From: Floccularia luteovirens
Lineage: Eukaryota; Basidiomycota; Agaricomycetes; Agaricales; Squamanitaceae
Reading direction: 5' to 3'
DNA: 64,000 nt
Assembly (NCBI GenBank): GCA_009739215.1
Contig: VSJF01000007.1
Coordinates: 1,116,001-1,180,000 of the forward strand
Below are positions 51,854 through 62,664 of the stretch, one piece after another. Each line of letters opens with the position of its first letter. Within the stretch, counting starts at the first letter, position 1. The position numbers and the translations under genes are program-made. Below the pieces are notes generated by a model. The model worked only from the letters and a program-made list of their open reading frames with translations, had not been told where the DNA came from and ran no database searches.

Positions 51854-52219
51854 TGTTAGAGTGTGAATAGTGTGTATTCAGTTTTGGGGGAAAGTATGCT
51901 ACAGAGGCCTCCTTATATATAATACAGGAAGGCCTAGACTACTGTTCTAGACTGCTCAGGGTAGTGCTTCTAGCTTACCCTGACAGCTTCTAGTCTACTT
52001 CTGTTGCTATGATACCAGTGCTTCTAGACTACCCTGAGTGCTTCTAGTCTACCCTGAGTGCTTCTAGTCTACCCTGAGTGCTTCTAGGCTACCCTGATAG
52101 AAGCACCTCTGGTATCTATATAAGACCACTAGTTTCCTACCAGAACCCATTCTTCCTTTCCCTTCTATTCTACTACTATCTTATACTGTCTGTACATATA
52201 GCAGTAGACTATTGTAACA
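51854..52219 (-). repeat. LTR of the C/D/E family (copy C1, 366 bp)
   Basis: Plus strand TGTTAGAGTGTGAATAG...ATTGTAACA, i.e. antisense to the LTRs of elements C and E. It carries four copies of a 20-bp unit (52019-52098) where others have two or three. No target duplication was found, so it may be a rearranged rather than a simple solo LTR. Confidence 0.85.
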
Positions 52220-52591
52220 GAAGTCTTTCAACTTCTTGTAAAGCTTGAAGATGGTCCTGAGCTCTTTGACCTCATACCATTCTACTAACTAATCCCACAT
52301 CTTTTTAGACATAGTACACCCAGCCTTTGCAGCTAGGTTTTGAATCTCAGAGGAGAGGTATTATTTCAATTGCCCAATGGCAGCATCATCTTTGTCATCC
52401 CATGCATATGCAATTGCAACCATGTGCTCATCAACCTGATCAGCAGACTGAGGTGAGAGTTAGATTTATTATCCAGAGACAACTTGCCACAACTGGGAAG
52501 CTTGGAGGTGGTTGACCATCATAGTCTTTCACTCATACCAATGAGTGCCAGAGAAGACAAAGGAGACAGCTTGAAATACTTGAGAAGACAT
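52220..52591 (-). pseudogene. Relic copia gag of element B, inverted
   Basis: On the minus strand ATG 52589-52591 opens MSSQVFQAVSFVFSGTHWYE, followed by a TGA (52529-52531), KTMMVNHLQASQLWQVVSG, two stops, then AYAWDDKDDAAIGQLK and MSKKMWD, VEWYEVKELRTIFKLYKKLK. It matches the gag of element A in order and spacing. It is cut at 52219 by LTR C1. Confidence 0.75.
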
Positions 52592-52619
52592 TCTTATTAT
52601 TGTTGATGTTGGGGTATTG

Positions 52620-53036
52620 TGTTAAAGTTAGTAGATGCCATAACACAGGCATTAGTAAAGTATTAGTTCGCACTTTGTGCACTTTAATGTAAATGCCACA
52701 ATAGTGGCATTAGTAAAATACTTTCATTTCGCACTTTTACACTTAGTTTACATTTCTTAATGTTTCTGCTTTTGTTTTGTAGTTGTAGGTCCACTGAGTG
52801 TTGCAAAACACTCAAACGCGATATAGTGGACACTATTTATCACGCCTTATGGTTTCCTGGGTACAACAGGGCCAAACAAGTGCGCTTTCCTTATGTATCT
52901 AGAGATAGATACTAGATACTTGCTGAAAACAAAGTTAATCATATTACACTTGTTTGAACGCATTTTAGAGGGTTTCTTGCATTGTATCTGACTGCTTACA
53001 GTAGTACAATTGCAGAGTTCGGTTTGAACTTCAACA
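52620..53036 (-). repeat. LTR-like repeat F, right inverted copy (417 bp)
   Basis: Reverse complement of 50535-50951 with only a few substitutions by eye (e.g. TTTTAGAGG region and ACTTTGT/AACTTTG flank). TATTG (reverse of CAATA) precedes it at 52615-52619. Confidence 0.85.
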
Positions 53037-53322
53037 AAAGGAAGAATGGGTTCTGGTTGGAAACTAGTGGTCTTATATAGATACCAGAGGTGCTTCTATC
53101 AGGGTAGTCTAGAAGCACTCAGGGTAGACTAGAAGCACTCAGGGTAGTCTAGAAGCACTGGTATCATAGCAACAGAAGTAGACTAGAAGCTGTCAGGGTA
53201 AGCTAGAAGCACTACCCTGAGCAGTCTAGAACAGTAGTCTAGGCCTTCCTGTATTATATATAAGGAGGCCTCTGTAGCATACTTTCCCCCCAACTGAATA
53301 CACACTATTCACACTCTAACAA
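53037..53322 (+). repeat. Truncated 5' LTR of element C
   Basis: Matches the LTR at 63421-63747 but lacks about the first 60 bp, where F ends. It ends CACACTCTAACA. The unit CTCAGGGTAGTCTAGAAGCA appears three times. The following leader lacks the primer-binding site that element E and D retain, so C could not prime reverse transcription. Confidence 0.85.
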
Positions 53323-53704
53323 AAGACCATTCCCAGGTGGTCTCTTCAGTGAACTGTTGGGTCTGTGCACTTCAGTGGGCCAGATTTCATCCTACCTCCA
53401 AAATATTCTGGTAGTCATTCCAGTGATTGGGGAGGAGTAACAACTGCACAGAAGTTAAAAGGTGTTGACTTGCACACACTGGTGGTTGAAGAAGCCCCAG
53501 GACCTCATTATATTCCCCACCAACACTCTCTTTATTTTTTTTTTAATCATCTTTCCTAAACCTACTCTTTTCTTTTTCTCAGCAGTTACTGGAACCCTAC
53601 CTTTTTCAAGGACTTGGTTGCATTCTAGTTGACTTGCTTAGTTTGCATCTTTTACTCTCCCCTTTTCTGCCTATTTTTTCCACATCCCTTTATTGTCTCT
53701 TGCA
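53323..53704 (+). mobile_element. Shortened leader of element C
   Basis: Starts AAAGACCATTCCCAGGTGG and joins at GGTCTCTTCAGTGAACTG the same leader found in D (about 62110-62080, minus) and E (63960-64000). About 190 bp including the primer site are missing. No host gene. Confidence 0.7.
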
Positions 53705-56700
53705 ATGGGAGGACCAGATATTCAAAAACTGGGACTTACCAACTATAATCAGTGGAGTGGAGAAATCCAAGCATGGCTCAGGTCTGAACAGCTTTGGCAC
53801 ATTGTTAGTGGCCAAAAGTCTAGACCTGATGCTAAGGAGTCTTCCCCACATTATGAGTTGCAACTGCAGAGACAGGATGATTGGGATAATAAGGCCCAGA
53901 AAGCTGCTGGATGGCTATACCTCACAGTAGAACCATCTCAGAGAGTGCATCTGCAAGGGAAAGAGCATGACCCTGTTGCCATTTGGGAAGCCTTAAGATC
54001 TGTGCACCTCCAGCAAAAGCCTGGTGCCAGATTCAATGCATATGATGACTTGTTCAGCATCAGAAAAACAGAGGAAGAGTCTTTGCAGTCACTTGCAAAT
54101 AGGGTTGATGCAGTAATGCAACAGATTTCAAATCTGAGACCTGAAAACTTCTCTCTGCAACAGCTGGATGAGGAGTTGTTGTGCATGGCTATGATTAGAG
54201 CTTTGCCAGAAGAGTACAGTCACTTTGTGTTATCCTTGATGCTTAGTGACAAACTGGATAAAGCTTCTATTACCCAGGCATTCCACACTGAGGAAACTCA
54301 GAGAACAAGGAGATCTGCACCTCAAGTCTCAGAGGCTGCAAACAAAGTGGCTACCAATCACAAGGGCAAGCAGAAGCAGTCCAGCTCTGCCCCCACCACT
54401 TATCCTCCTTGTCTCTTTTGTGGCAAAATGGGTCACTCTTTTAAGAGATGCAATCTATTTCTAGCTGAACAGGCAAAGGCAAAGGCAGCAAATCCCCAGG
54501 AATCAGCAGAAAAGGCAAGTATCTTTTCACAAGTACAATTAGATAACCCTCTTTCCCATCATGCTAATTATGATTGGAATGCAGACTCAGGAGCCACATC
54601 CCACATGACTCCACACAAACATTGGCTCAGGGATTACAAACCCTATCATATACCTATTAGACTAGCTGATAACACCACTATTTATTCTTCTGGTGTTGGA
54701 AGCATTTTATTCAGACCATTCATTAATGGTGTGGAAACACAATCTCTTTTATTTACTAGAGTTCTTCATGTTCCACAACTTCAAAACAACCTTCTTTCAG
54801 TTCTCTTTCTTGTTAGGCATAGAGACTACAATATTAATATTGACTCAGACTTCATTCATTTTTATCAATCTAGTAGAGAACTGTTCACAGCTAGTATTAA
54901 TAGCCAGAATGCTGCATTCCTGGATGGGATCACTGTGCCTGCCTGCCTTGAAACTGCAAACCTCTCCTCTACTCTCCCACTGGACCTTGGACTTTGGCAT
55001 AGGAGATTTGGCCACTACAATCATGCTAGTGTTAAGCAACTTCATTCCATGCACATGGTAACTGGCATGCATCTTGGCAATAACTCTAAACCAGACCCAG
55101 TCTGTGAGCCATGCCTTTCAGGCAAAATGCATGCCAATCCATTCCCTACTTCAGATTCCAGAGCATCACAACCTCTGGAATTAGTGCATATGGATTTGAA
55201 AGGCCCAATCCAAGTCAAGTCTATAGGTGGTTACCAGTATTGGATCATCTTTGTTGATGACTGTACCAGATTCAAATGTGGTTTTGGACTCAGAAAGAAA
55301 TCAGATACCCTAGATGCATTTAAACAGTTCAAAGCATATGCTGAGAACTTGCACAACTCTAGCATTAAATGCATAAGAGAGGACAAGGGATCTGAGTTCA
55401 TGTCCAATGACTTCAATCAGTACTGCATTGATAATGGCATCCAGAGACATCACACAGTTAGGAACAGGCCACAGCAGAATGGGGATGTTGAAAGGGCAAA
55501 CAGAACAGTTGCAGACTTAGTTACAGCCATGTTAACAGAAGCAAACTTACCAGTGCAATTCTGGTTTCACTGCTTTATGGCTGTGCTACATGTTCTCAAC
55601 AAATGCCCTACTGTCTCATTAAAAGACAGAACTCCCTATGAAGCTTGGCACTGTAAGAAACCTGATGTGTCTCATTTGAGAGTATTTGGATGTTTAGCAT
55701 ATGTACATGTACAGAAGGATAAAAGGAGATCATTTGGATCACACATGGAGAAGTGCATTTTTATTGGCTATCCAGCAGGTTACAAAGGGTGGCAGTTTTA
55801 CAATCCAGTTACCAGAAAGTTCATTATCTCAGAAAGAGCTGAATTTGATGAGAGATACTTTCCTGGAATTAAACCAACTGTGATTAACTCCATTCCTGTA
55901 CCTCATGACATAAATCCTGTCAATGGTAGTGACATGCCAGATTTAGGGGGGTATGACATTCCTAGAAATCAGTCAGCCACTCCCTCTATCTCATCTTCAG
56001 TGGTTCATTTGCCAATGGTGTCAAATAATGACAAACCTCCTTTTATTCCTGTTGAAGTAGAGCTTGATGCTCCTTCTCCAATTGCACTTCCTGTACCTCT
56101 ACAGTCTCCTAGTCCTGAACCAGTATCTCTACCACCATCTCCTAGTCCACAACCAGCTTCTTTACCACAAACTCCAGTCAGACACTTTACACCAAATCCA
56201 GTTAGTCCTCCTTTAGCTCAAAGAAGGACTAGGAGGAATATTCAACCTCCTGGTGAATGGTGGAAAGTTAGACACTCTCCTGCTATCCCTGAAACATCCT
56301 CTGAGTCTGAAGCAGATATTACTGATGATGAAGAAGAGTTCAGTGGTGTTGCCTCAGGTGTTACAGAGCCTAATACATACAAACAGGCAATGAAAGCACC
56401 AGATGCAGAACTATGGAGACAGGCAGCTGCTGATGAGATTAAAGCACTCATGGACAATGGTACTTGGGAATTGGCCTTGTTGCCAAAGGACAGACAGGCA
56501 ATAGGTAGTAAATGGGTGTTCAAAGTAAAGAGGAATGCAGATGGCTCAGTTGAAAGATACAAAGCTAGACTAGTTGCAAAGGGGTTCTCTCAGAGACCTG
56601 GCTTAGACTTCACTGAAGTTTTTGCACCCACATTCAGAATGGCTTCAATCAGAACCATTATTGCACTAGCAGCTAAGCACAACTACCACTTGCATTCCAT

Positions 56701-57181
56701 TGACATCTCATCTGCCTTCCTGAATGGAGACTTGGAAGAGGATATTTATATGCAACAGCCTGCTGGCTTTGAGCAACTTGGACCAGACTATGTGTGTAAA
56801 CTCAAAAAGTCTATTTATGGTCTAAGGCAATCTGCCAGGCAGTGGAACAAGAAGCTTCATATTGCTCTTAGTAGCATGGGTTACAAGAGACTAGAGTCAG
56901 ATAGAAGTATTTATGTGTATGCCAAGGAAGGGGTTCTAGTCATAATTCCAGTGTTTATTGATGACATTACACTTGCATCAAACTCAACCTCTAAGATTAA
57001 TTCCACAATCAAAGAGCTAGAGAGTCACTTTAAACTCAGGAATATTGGACCAACCTCTTGGCTACTTGGTATGAAAATCAGTGTTGATTCTGCCAACCAC
57101 TCTATCTCTCTGTCTCAGCAACAGTACATCAAAGACATGCTGAATCAGTATGGCTTCTCTGATTGTAATCCCATCTCTACT
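53705..57181 (+). CDS. Copia gag-pol polyprotein of element C, left part, split by element D
   Basis: Open for 1159 codons from ATG 53705 without a stop until element D begins. Order: gag (NYNQWSGEIQAWLRSEQLW), zinc knuckle CLFCGKMGHSFKRC, protease WNADSGATSH, integrase zinc HRRFGHYNHASVKQL with CEPC, integrase core (HMDLKGPIQ, REDKGSEF, NGDVERANRT), then RT (GSKWVFKVKRNADGSVERYK, SSAFLNGDLEEDIYMQQ, FIDDITLAS). The frame runs on 23 codons into the LTR of D and stops at 57248-57250. The rest of pol (RNase H) is at 62665-63396. The RT box is FIDD where D has YIDD. Confidence 0.92.
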
Positions 57182-57507
57182 TGTTATAGTGTGAATAGTG
57201 TGTATTCAGTTTGGGGGGAAAGTATGCTACAGAGGCCTCCTTATATATAATACAGGAAGGCCTAGACTACTGTTCTAGACTGCTCAGGGTAGTGCTTCTA
57301 GCTTACCCTGACAGCTTCTAGTCTACTTCTGTTGCTATGATACCAATGCTTCTAGTCTACCCTGAGTGCTTCTAGGCAACCCTGATAGAAGCACCTCTGG
57401 TATCTATATAAGACCACTGGTTTCCAACCAGAACTCATTCTTCCTTTCCCTTCTATTCTACTACTATCTTATACTGTCTGTACATATAGCAGTAGACTAT
57501 TGTAACA
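57182..57507 (-). repeat. 3' LTR of element D
   Basis: 326 bp; plus strand TGTTATAGTG...TTGTAACA. Differs from the 5' LTR by a T/G near its end, one T indel and two other bases. Confidence 0.93.
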
Positions 57508-57517
57508 TAGCCCCCTT
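57508..57517 (-). other. Polypurine tract of element D
   Basis: AAGGGGGCTA on the minus strand, directly upstream of the 3' LTR. This is the expected place for plus-strand priming. Confidence 0.8.
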
Positions 57518-57533
57518 AATGCTACATGTCAGA

Positions 57534-60500
57534 CTATTTCTTGGATACAAGGCCAAGTCCTATTCTACATTTGTCATGCTTGATTCTAGCAAGAGGTTTG
57601 GTAAGACAGTCTGCAACCATATCATTGGTACCAACATGTATTGAATTGATGATGCCAGACTCTACATTCTCTCTAAGCCAGTGGAACTTCAAGTCAAGAT
57701 GCTTCATTCTACTATGATGTTCTGGATTCTTAGACACACTAATTGCAGACTGGTTGTCAATACAAAGAGTAGATGCCTTAGTAAAGGTATATCCAAATTC
57801 ACCAAGTAGGCTTCTCATCCATTTGAGCTCTTTGCCTGCTTCAACAGCTGCCATGTACTCTGCTTCAGTGGAGGACAGTGCAACACAAGTCTGCAGTTTA
57901 GAAGACCAGCTGACTGCACCATTGCCAATCATAACACAATAGCCACCAGTAGATCTACCAGTGTCTTTGCATGCACCATGATTTGCATCAGAGTATGTGA
58001 TAAACAGCTCCTTAGCATCATCTTGCCTATACACAAGCTCATAGTCCTTAGTGCCTTGCAAGTATCTAAATACATGCTTGACAGCCTTCCAATGACTTGG
58101 GTTAGGATTGGAGTTGTACTTAGCAAGTGTACCAACAGCAAATGAGATATCAGGTCTAGTACATTGAGCCAAGTAGGTGAGAGTGCCAACAGCAGACAAG
58201 TAGGGAACCTTGGACATGAACTCTACATCCTCATCAGAGAGGGTTTGAGTTTTCTCTAGTACAAGTCCTGGATCCATGGGAGTAGAGATTGGATTGCAAT
58301 CAGTAAAGCCATACTGCACAAGCATGTCATTAATGTACTGTTGCTGGGATAGAGAGATAGTGTGTTTGGCAGAATCAACATTGATTTTCATGCCAAGTAG
58401 CCAAGTAGTAGGTCCAATATTCCTGAGTTTAAAGTGACTCTCTAGCTCTTTGATTGTGGAATCAATCTTAGAGGTTGAGTTTGATGCAAGTGTAATGTCA
58501 TCAATATACACAGGAATAATGACTAGGACTCCTTCTTTGGCATACACATAGATGCTCCTATCTGATTCCAATCTGCTATAACCCATGCTACTAAGAGCTG
58601 CATGCAGTTTCTTGTTCCATTGTCTAGCTGATTGCTTGAGACCATATATAGACTTTTTGAGTTTACAAACATAGTCTGGTCCAAGCTGCTCAAAGCCAGC
58701 AGGCTGTTGCATATAAATATCCTCTTCCAAGTCTCCATTCAGGAAGGCAGATGAGATGTCAATAGAGTGCAGATGGTAGTTGTGTTTAGCTGCTAGTGCA
58801 ATAATGGTTCTGATTGAAGCCATTCTAAATGTGGGTGCAAAGACTTCAGTGAAGTCTAAGCCAGGTCTCTGAGAGAACCCCTTTGCAACTAGTCTAGCTT
58901 TGTATCTTTCAACTGAGCCATCTGCATTCCTCTTTACTTTGAACACCCATTTACTACCAATTGCCTGTCTGTCCTTTGGCAACAAGGCCAATTCCCAAGT
59001 ACCATTGTCCATAAGAGCCTTAAGCTCATCTGTAGCTGCCTGTCTCCATAGTTCTGCATCTGGTGCTTTCATTGCCTGTTTGTATGTATTAGGCTCTGTA
59101 ACACCAGTAGCAGTAGCAACACCACTGAACTCTTCTTCATCATCAGCAACATCTGCTTCAGATTCAGAAGAAGTCTCAGGGATTGCAGGGGAGTGTCTGA
59201 CTTTCCACCATTCACCAGGAGGTTGAATATTCCTTCTGGTTCTCCTAAGAGCTAAAGGAGGAGTTACTGGATTGGGTGTGAATTGTCTGACAGGAGTGCA
59301 TGGCAAGGAGATTGGTTGAGGACTAGGTGACTGTAGTGGAGTGGCAAGTACAAGTGGAGAAGGAGGAGGTTCATATTCTGCTTGAACAGGCAGTACAAGA
59401 GGAGAATGCTCATTGTCTGGCTGCATTGGCAGATGAACTACAGATGAAGAAATAGTGGGAGTGGCTGACTGATTTGTAGGAATGTCATACCCCCCTAAAT
59501 CTGGCATGTCACTGCCATTGATAGGATTTACAGTATCTGGAGATGGAATGGAGTTCATCACAGTGGGTTTTATCCCAGGAAAGTATCTCTCATCAAACTC
59601 AGCTCTTTCTGAGATAATGAACTTCCTTGTTACTGGATTGTAAAACTGCCACCCTTTATATCCTGCTGGATAACCAACAAAGACACATTTCTCCATATGT
59701 GATCCAAAAGATCTCCTTTTGTCCTTTTGTACATGGACATATGCTAAACATCCAAATACTCTGAGATGTGTCACATCAGGTTTCTTACAGTGCCAAGCTT
59801 CATAGGGAGTCCTGTCTTTTAATGAGACAGTAGGGCATTTATTAAGAACATGCAGCACTGCCATGAAACAATGAAACCAAAATTGCACTGGCAAGTTGGC
59901 TTCTGTTAACATGGCTGTAACTAAGTCTGCAACTGTTCTGTTTGCCCTTTCAACATCCCCATTTTGCTGTGGCCTGTTTCTGACTGTGTGATGTCTCTGG
60001 ATACCATTATCAATGCAGTACTGATTAAATTCATTGGACATGAACTCAGAGCCTTTGTCTTCTCTTATGCATTTAATGCTAGAGTTGTGCAAGTTCTCAG
60101 CATATGCTTTGAACTGCTTAAAGGCATCAAAGGTGTCTGATTTCCTTCTGAGTCCAAAACCACATTTGAATCTAGTACAGTCATCAACAAAGATGATCCA
60201 ATACTGGTAACCACCTATAGACTTGACTTGGATTGGGCCTTTCAAATCCATATGCACCAGTTCAAGAGGTTTTAAAGCTCTAGAATCTGAAGTGGGAAAT
60301 GGACTAGCATGCATTTTGCCTGAAAGGCATGGCTCACAGACTGGGTCTGATTTGGAGTTATTGCCAAGATGTATGCCAGTTACCATGTGCATAGAATGAA
60401 GTTGCTTAACACTAGCATGATTGTAGTGGCCAAATCTCCTATGCCAAAGTCCAAGGTCCAGTGGGAGAGTAGAGGAGAGGTTTGCAGATTCTAGGCAAGT

Positions 60501-61736
60501 AGAGACAGTAATCCCATCCAGGAATGCAGCATTGTGGCTATTAATACTAGCTGTGAAAAGCTGTCTACTGGATTGATTAAAGTGAATGAATTGAGAATCA
60601 ATGGATATATCATAGCCTTTGTGTCTGACAAGAAAGAGAATGGAAAGAAGATTGCTTTGTAATTGTGGAACATGAAGAACTCTAGTAAATAAAAGAGATT
60701 GTGTTTCCACACCATTAATAAATGGTCTGAAGAGAATGCTTCCAACACCAGAAGAATATATAGTAGTGTTGTCAGCTAGTCTAATAGGGATCTGGCAGGA
60801 TTTATAATCTCTGAGCCAGTGTTTATGTGGAGTCATGTGGGATGTGGCTCCTGAGTCTGCATTCCAATCATAGTTAGCATGATGGGAAAGTGGGTTATCT
60901 AATTGTACTTGTGAAAAGATACTTGCCTTTCCTGCTGATTCCTGGGAATTGACTGCCTTTGCCTCTGCCTGTTTTGCTAAAAATAAAGAACACCTTTTGA
61001 AGGAATGACCTTGTTTACCACAGAAGTAACAAGGAGGATAAGTGGTAGTAGCAGAGCTAGATTGCTTCTGTTTTCCCTTGTCTGTGGAGACCTTGTTTGC
61101 AACCTCTGAGACTTGAGGTGCAGATCTCCTTATCCTCTGAGTTTCCTCAGTGTGGAATGCTAGGGTGATAGAAGCTCTATCCAGTTTGTCACTCTGCATC
61201 AGGTTTGACACAAAATTACTGTACTGATCTGGAAGAGCCCTAATCATGGCCATACACAACAACTCCTCATCCAGCTGTTTCAGAGTGAAGTCCCTAGGTC
61301 TCAGATTGTTAATCTGCTGCATTGCTGCAGTGACCCTATTTGCAAGTGACTGCAAGGACTCCTCCTCTGTTTTTCTGATGCTGAACAAGTCATCATAGGC
61401 ATTAAATCTGGCACCAGGTTTTTGCTGGAGGTGCACAGACTTTAAGGCTTCCCATATTGCAACAGGGTCATCCTCTATCCCAATCAGATGCACAGTCTGA
61501 GATGACTCTACACTAAGGTATAGCCATCCAGCTGCTTTCTGGGCTTTACTGTCCCAGTCATCCTGTCTTTGTATTTGCAACTCATAATCTTTAGAGGATT
61601 CCATGGCTTCAGGTCTCTTTTTGATGCCACACACAATGTGCAACAGCTGATGAGCCCTGAACCAGGCTTGGATTTCTCCACTCCATTGATTGTAGTTGTC
61701 AAGTCCCAGTTTTTTAATATCTGGTCCTTTAGACAT
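57534..61736 (-). CDS. Copia gag-pol polyprotein of element D (intact, 1400 aa)
   Basis: Encodes all proteins for retrotransposition in a single frame, as is usual for copia. Start ATG 61734-61736. Gag covers about residues 1-230; the zinc knuckle is C236-x2-C239-x4-H244-x4-C249; the protease has DSGA at 294-297. Integrase has an HHCC zinc site (LWHRRFGHYNH ... CEPC) and the D, D, E core (HMDLKGP, REDKGSEF, GDVERANRT). A Pro-rich linker follows. RT has GSKWVFKVKRNADGSVERYK, AFLNGDLEEDIYM and the catalytic VYIDDITLAS. RNase H has TYSDANHGACKDTGRSTGGY, STEAEYMAA and CIDNQSA. It ends IGLGLVSKK. Alignable to element C along its length, about 95% identical by eye. Confidence 0.96.
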   Translation of the reverse strand: MSKGPDIKKLGLDNYNQWSGEIQAWFRAHQLLHIVCGIKKRPEAMESSKDYELQIQRQDDWDSKAQKAAGWLYLSVESSQTVHLIGIEDDPVAIWEALKSVHLQQKPGARFNAYDDLFSIRKTEEESLQSLANRVTAAMQQINNLRPRDFTLKQLDEELLCMAMIRALPDQYSNFVSNLMQSDKLDRASITLAFHTEETQRIRRSAPQVSEVANKVSTDKGKQKQSSSATTTYPPCYFCGKQGHSFKRCSLFLAKQAEAKAVNSQESAGKASIFSQVQLDNPLSHHANYDWNADSGATSHMTPHKHWLRDYKSCQIPIRLADNTTIYSSGVGSILFRPFINGVETQSLLFTRVLHVPQLQSNLLSILFLVRHKGYDISIDSQFIHFNQSSRQLFTASINSHNAAFLDGITVSTCLESANLSSTLPLDLGLWHRRFGHYNHASVKQLHSMHMVTGIHLGNNSKSDPVCEPCLSGKMHASPFPTSDSRALKPLELVHMDLKGPIQVKSIGGYQYWIIFVDDCTRFKCGFGLRRKSDTFDAFKQFKAYAENLHNSSIKCIREDKGSEFMSNEFNQYCIDNGIQRHHTVRNRPQQNGDVERANRTVADLVTAMLTEANLPVQFWFHCFMAVLHVLNKCPTVSLKDRTPYEAWHCKKPDVTHLRVFGCLAYVHVQKDKRRSFGSHMEKCVFVGYPAGYKGWQFYNPVTRKFIISERAEFDERYFPGIKPTVMNSIPSPDTVNPINGSDMPDLGGYDIPTNQSATPTISSSVVHLPMQPDNEHSPLVLPVQAEYEPPPSPLVLATPLQSPSPQPISLPCTPVRQFTPNPVTPPLALRRTRRNIQPPGEWWKVRHSPAIPETSSESEADVADDEEEFSGVATATGVTEPNTYKQAMKAPDAELWRQAATDELKALMDNGTWELALLPKDRQAIGSKWVFKVKRNADGSVERYKARLVAKGFSQRPGLDFTEVFAPTFRMASIRTIIALAAKHNYHLHSIDISSAFLNGDLEEDIYMQQPAGFEQLGPDYVCKLKKSIYGLKQSARQWNKKLHAALSSMGYSRLESDRSIYVYAKEGVLVIIPVYIDDITLASNSTSKIDSTIKELESHFKLRNIGPTTWLLGMKINVDSAKHTISLSQQQYINDMLVQYGFTDCNPISTPMDPGLVLEKTQTLSDEDVEFMSKVPYLSAVGTLTYLAQCTRPDISFAVGTLAKYNSNPNPSHWKAVKHVFRYLQGTKDYELVYRQDDAKELFITYSDANHGACKDTGRSTGGYCVMIGNGAVSWSSKLQTCVALSSTEAEYMAAVEAGKELKWMRSLLGEFGYTFTKASTLCIDNQSAISVSKNPEHHSRMKHLDLKFHWLRENVESGIINSIHVGTNDMVADCLTKPLARIKHDKCRIGLGLVSKK

Positions 61737-62331
61737 GGTGGATTATGGTAAATGCAGCAAGGGAGAGGGGTGTGTAAAAGGAATTAAAGGTGCAAGTCAA
61801 CTAGAATGCAACCAAGCCCTTGATAAAGGTAGGGTTCTAGGACAGCCAAAAGAAATTAAAGGATGAGGGAAAGGAAAGGAAGTGAAAAAAGTGAGGGAGG
61901 GGTAGGGAGGGGTAGGGAGGGGAATAGGGGAATGGGGAATGGATTGTTGTCCTTTGGTCTTCTTCACCACCAGTAAGTGTATGTCAACACCTTTAAACTA
62001 CAGTGCAGTTGTACCACCTCACAGCTCACAGGGATGACTACCTGAGATATTGCTGTGTAGGTTAAAGGCTGGCCCACTGAAGTGCACAGACCCAACAGTT
62101 CACTGAAGAGACCCCCTGGGAGGGAGGTCTTTTGTCCTTACTGACTACTATGGACTGACTAGCTAATGACTAGCTAAGTTTAGCTTCCCAAAAACTCGGA
62201 GTACAAAGGAGAAAGATAAACTAAGTAGGAAAGAGTTAGGGAGTAGAGGAGATAGTAGTTGAGCAAGCACAGTGGACAAGTAAGACAAGGAGTTAATGGA
62301 GGGGCACAGTTAGAGCTGAGGGCCCATAACC
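61737..62331 (-). other. Leader of element D
   Basis: About 595 nt between LTR and ATG, with no other frame. On the plus strand a GGGGTAGGGAG unit repeats at 61895-61922. The primer site lies at the LTR border (62315-62331). Confidence 0.75.
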
Positions 62332-62658
62332 TGTTAGAGTGTGAATAGTGTGTATTCAGTTTTGGGGGGAAAGTATGCTACAGAGGCCTCCTTATATATA
62401 ATACAGGAAGGCCTAGACTACTGTTCTAGACTGCTCAGGGTAGTGCTTCTAGCTTACCCTGACAGCTTCTAGTCTACTTCTGTTGCTATGATACCAGTGC
62501 TTCTAGTCTACCCTGAGTGCTTCTAGGCAACCCTGATAGAAGCACCTCTGGTATCTATATAAGACCACTGGTTTCCAACCAGAACTCATTCTTCCTTTCT
62601 CTTCTATTCTACTACTATCTTATACTGTCTGTACATATAGCAGTAGACTATTGTAACA
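62332..62658 (-). repeat. 5' LTR of element D
   Basis: 327 bp; plus strand TGTTAGAGTG...TTGTAACA. Next to the primer site on its left and the TCTACT target copy on its right. Confidence 0.93.
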
Positions 62659-62664
62659 TCTACT

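Larger units (their letters stand above)
57182..62658 (-). mobile_element. Complete Ty1/copia retrotransposon D, inserted in pol of element C
   Basis: 5477 bp with LTRs at 57182-57507 and 62332-62658 that differ at only about four positions by eye. The 6-bp target TCTACT is present on both sides (57176-57181 and 62659-62664). The primer site GGTTATGGGCCCTCAGC (minus strand, next to 62331) fits the interior of initiator tRNA-Met. A purine tract (AAGGGGGCTA, minus, 57508-57517) precedes the 3' LTR. One 1400-codon gag-pol frame fills the interior. All parts expected of an autonomous copia element are present, so it looks young. Confidence 0.95.

Noticed and set aside
50535..53036. A 2.5-kb DNA transposon with 417-bp terminal inverted repeats
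   Set aside because: The repeats have LTR-type TG...CA ends, no transposase was seen, the interior holds pieces of copia elements, and the CAATA copies do not flank the outer ends.
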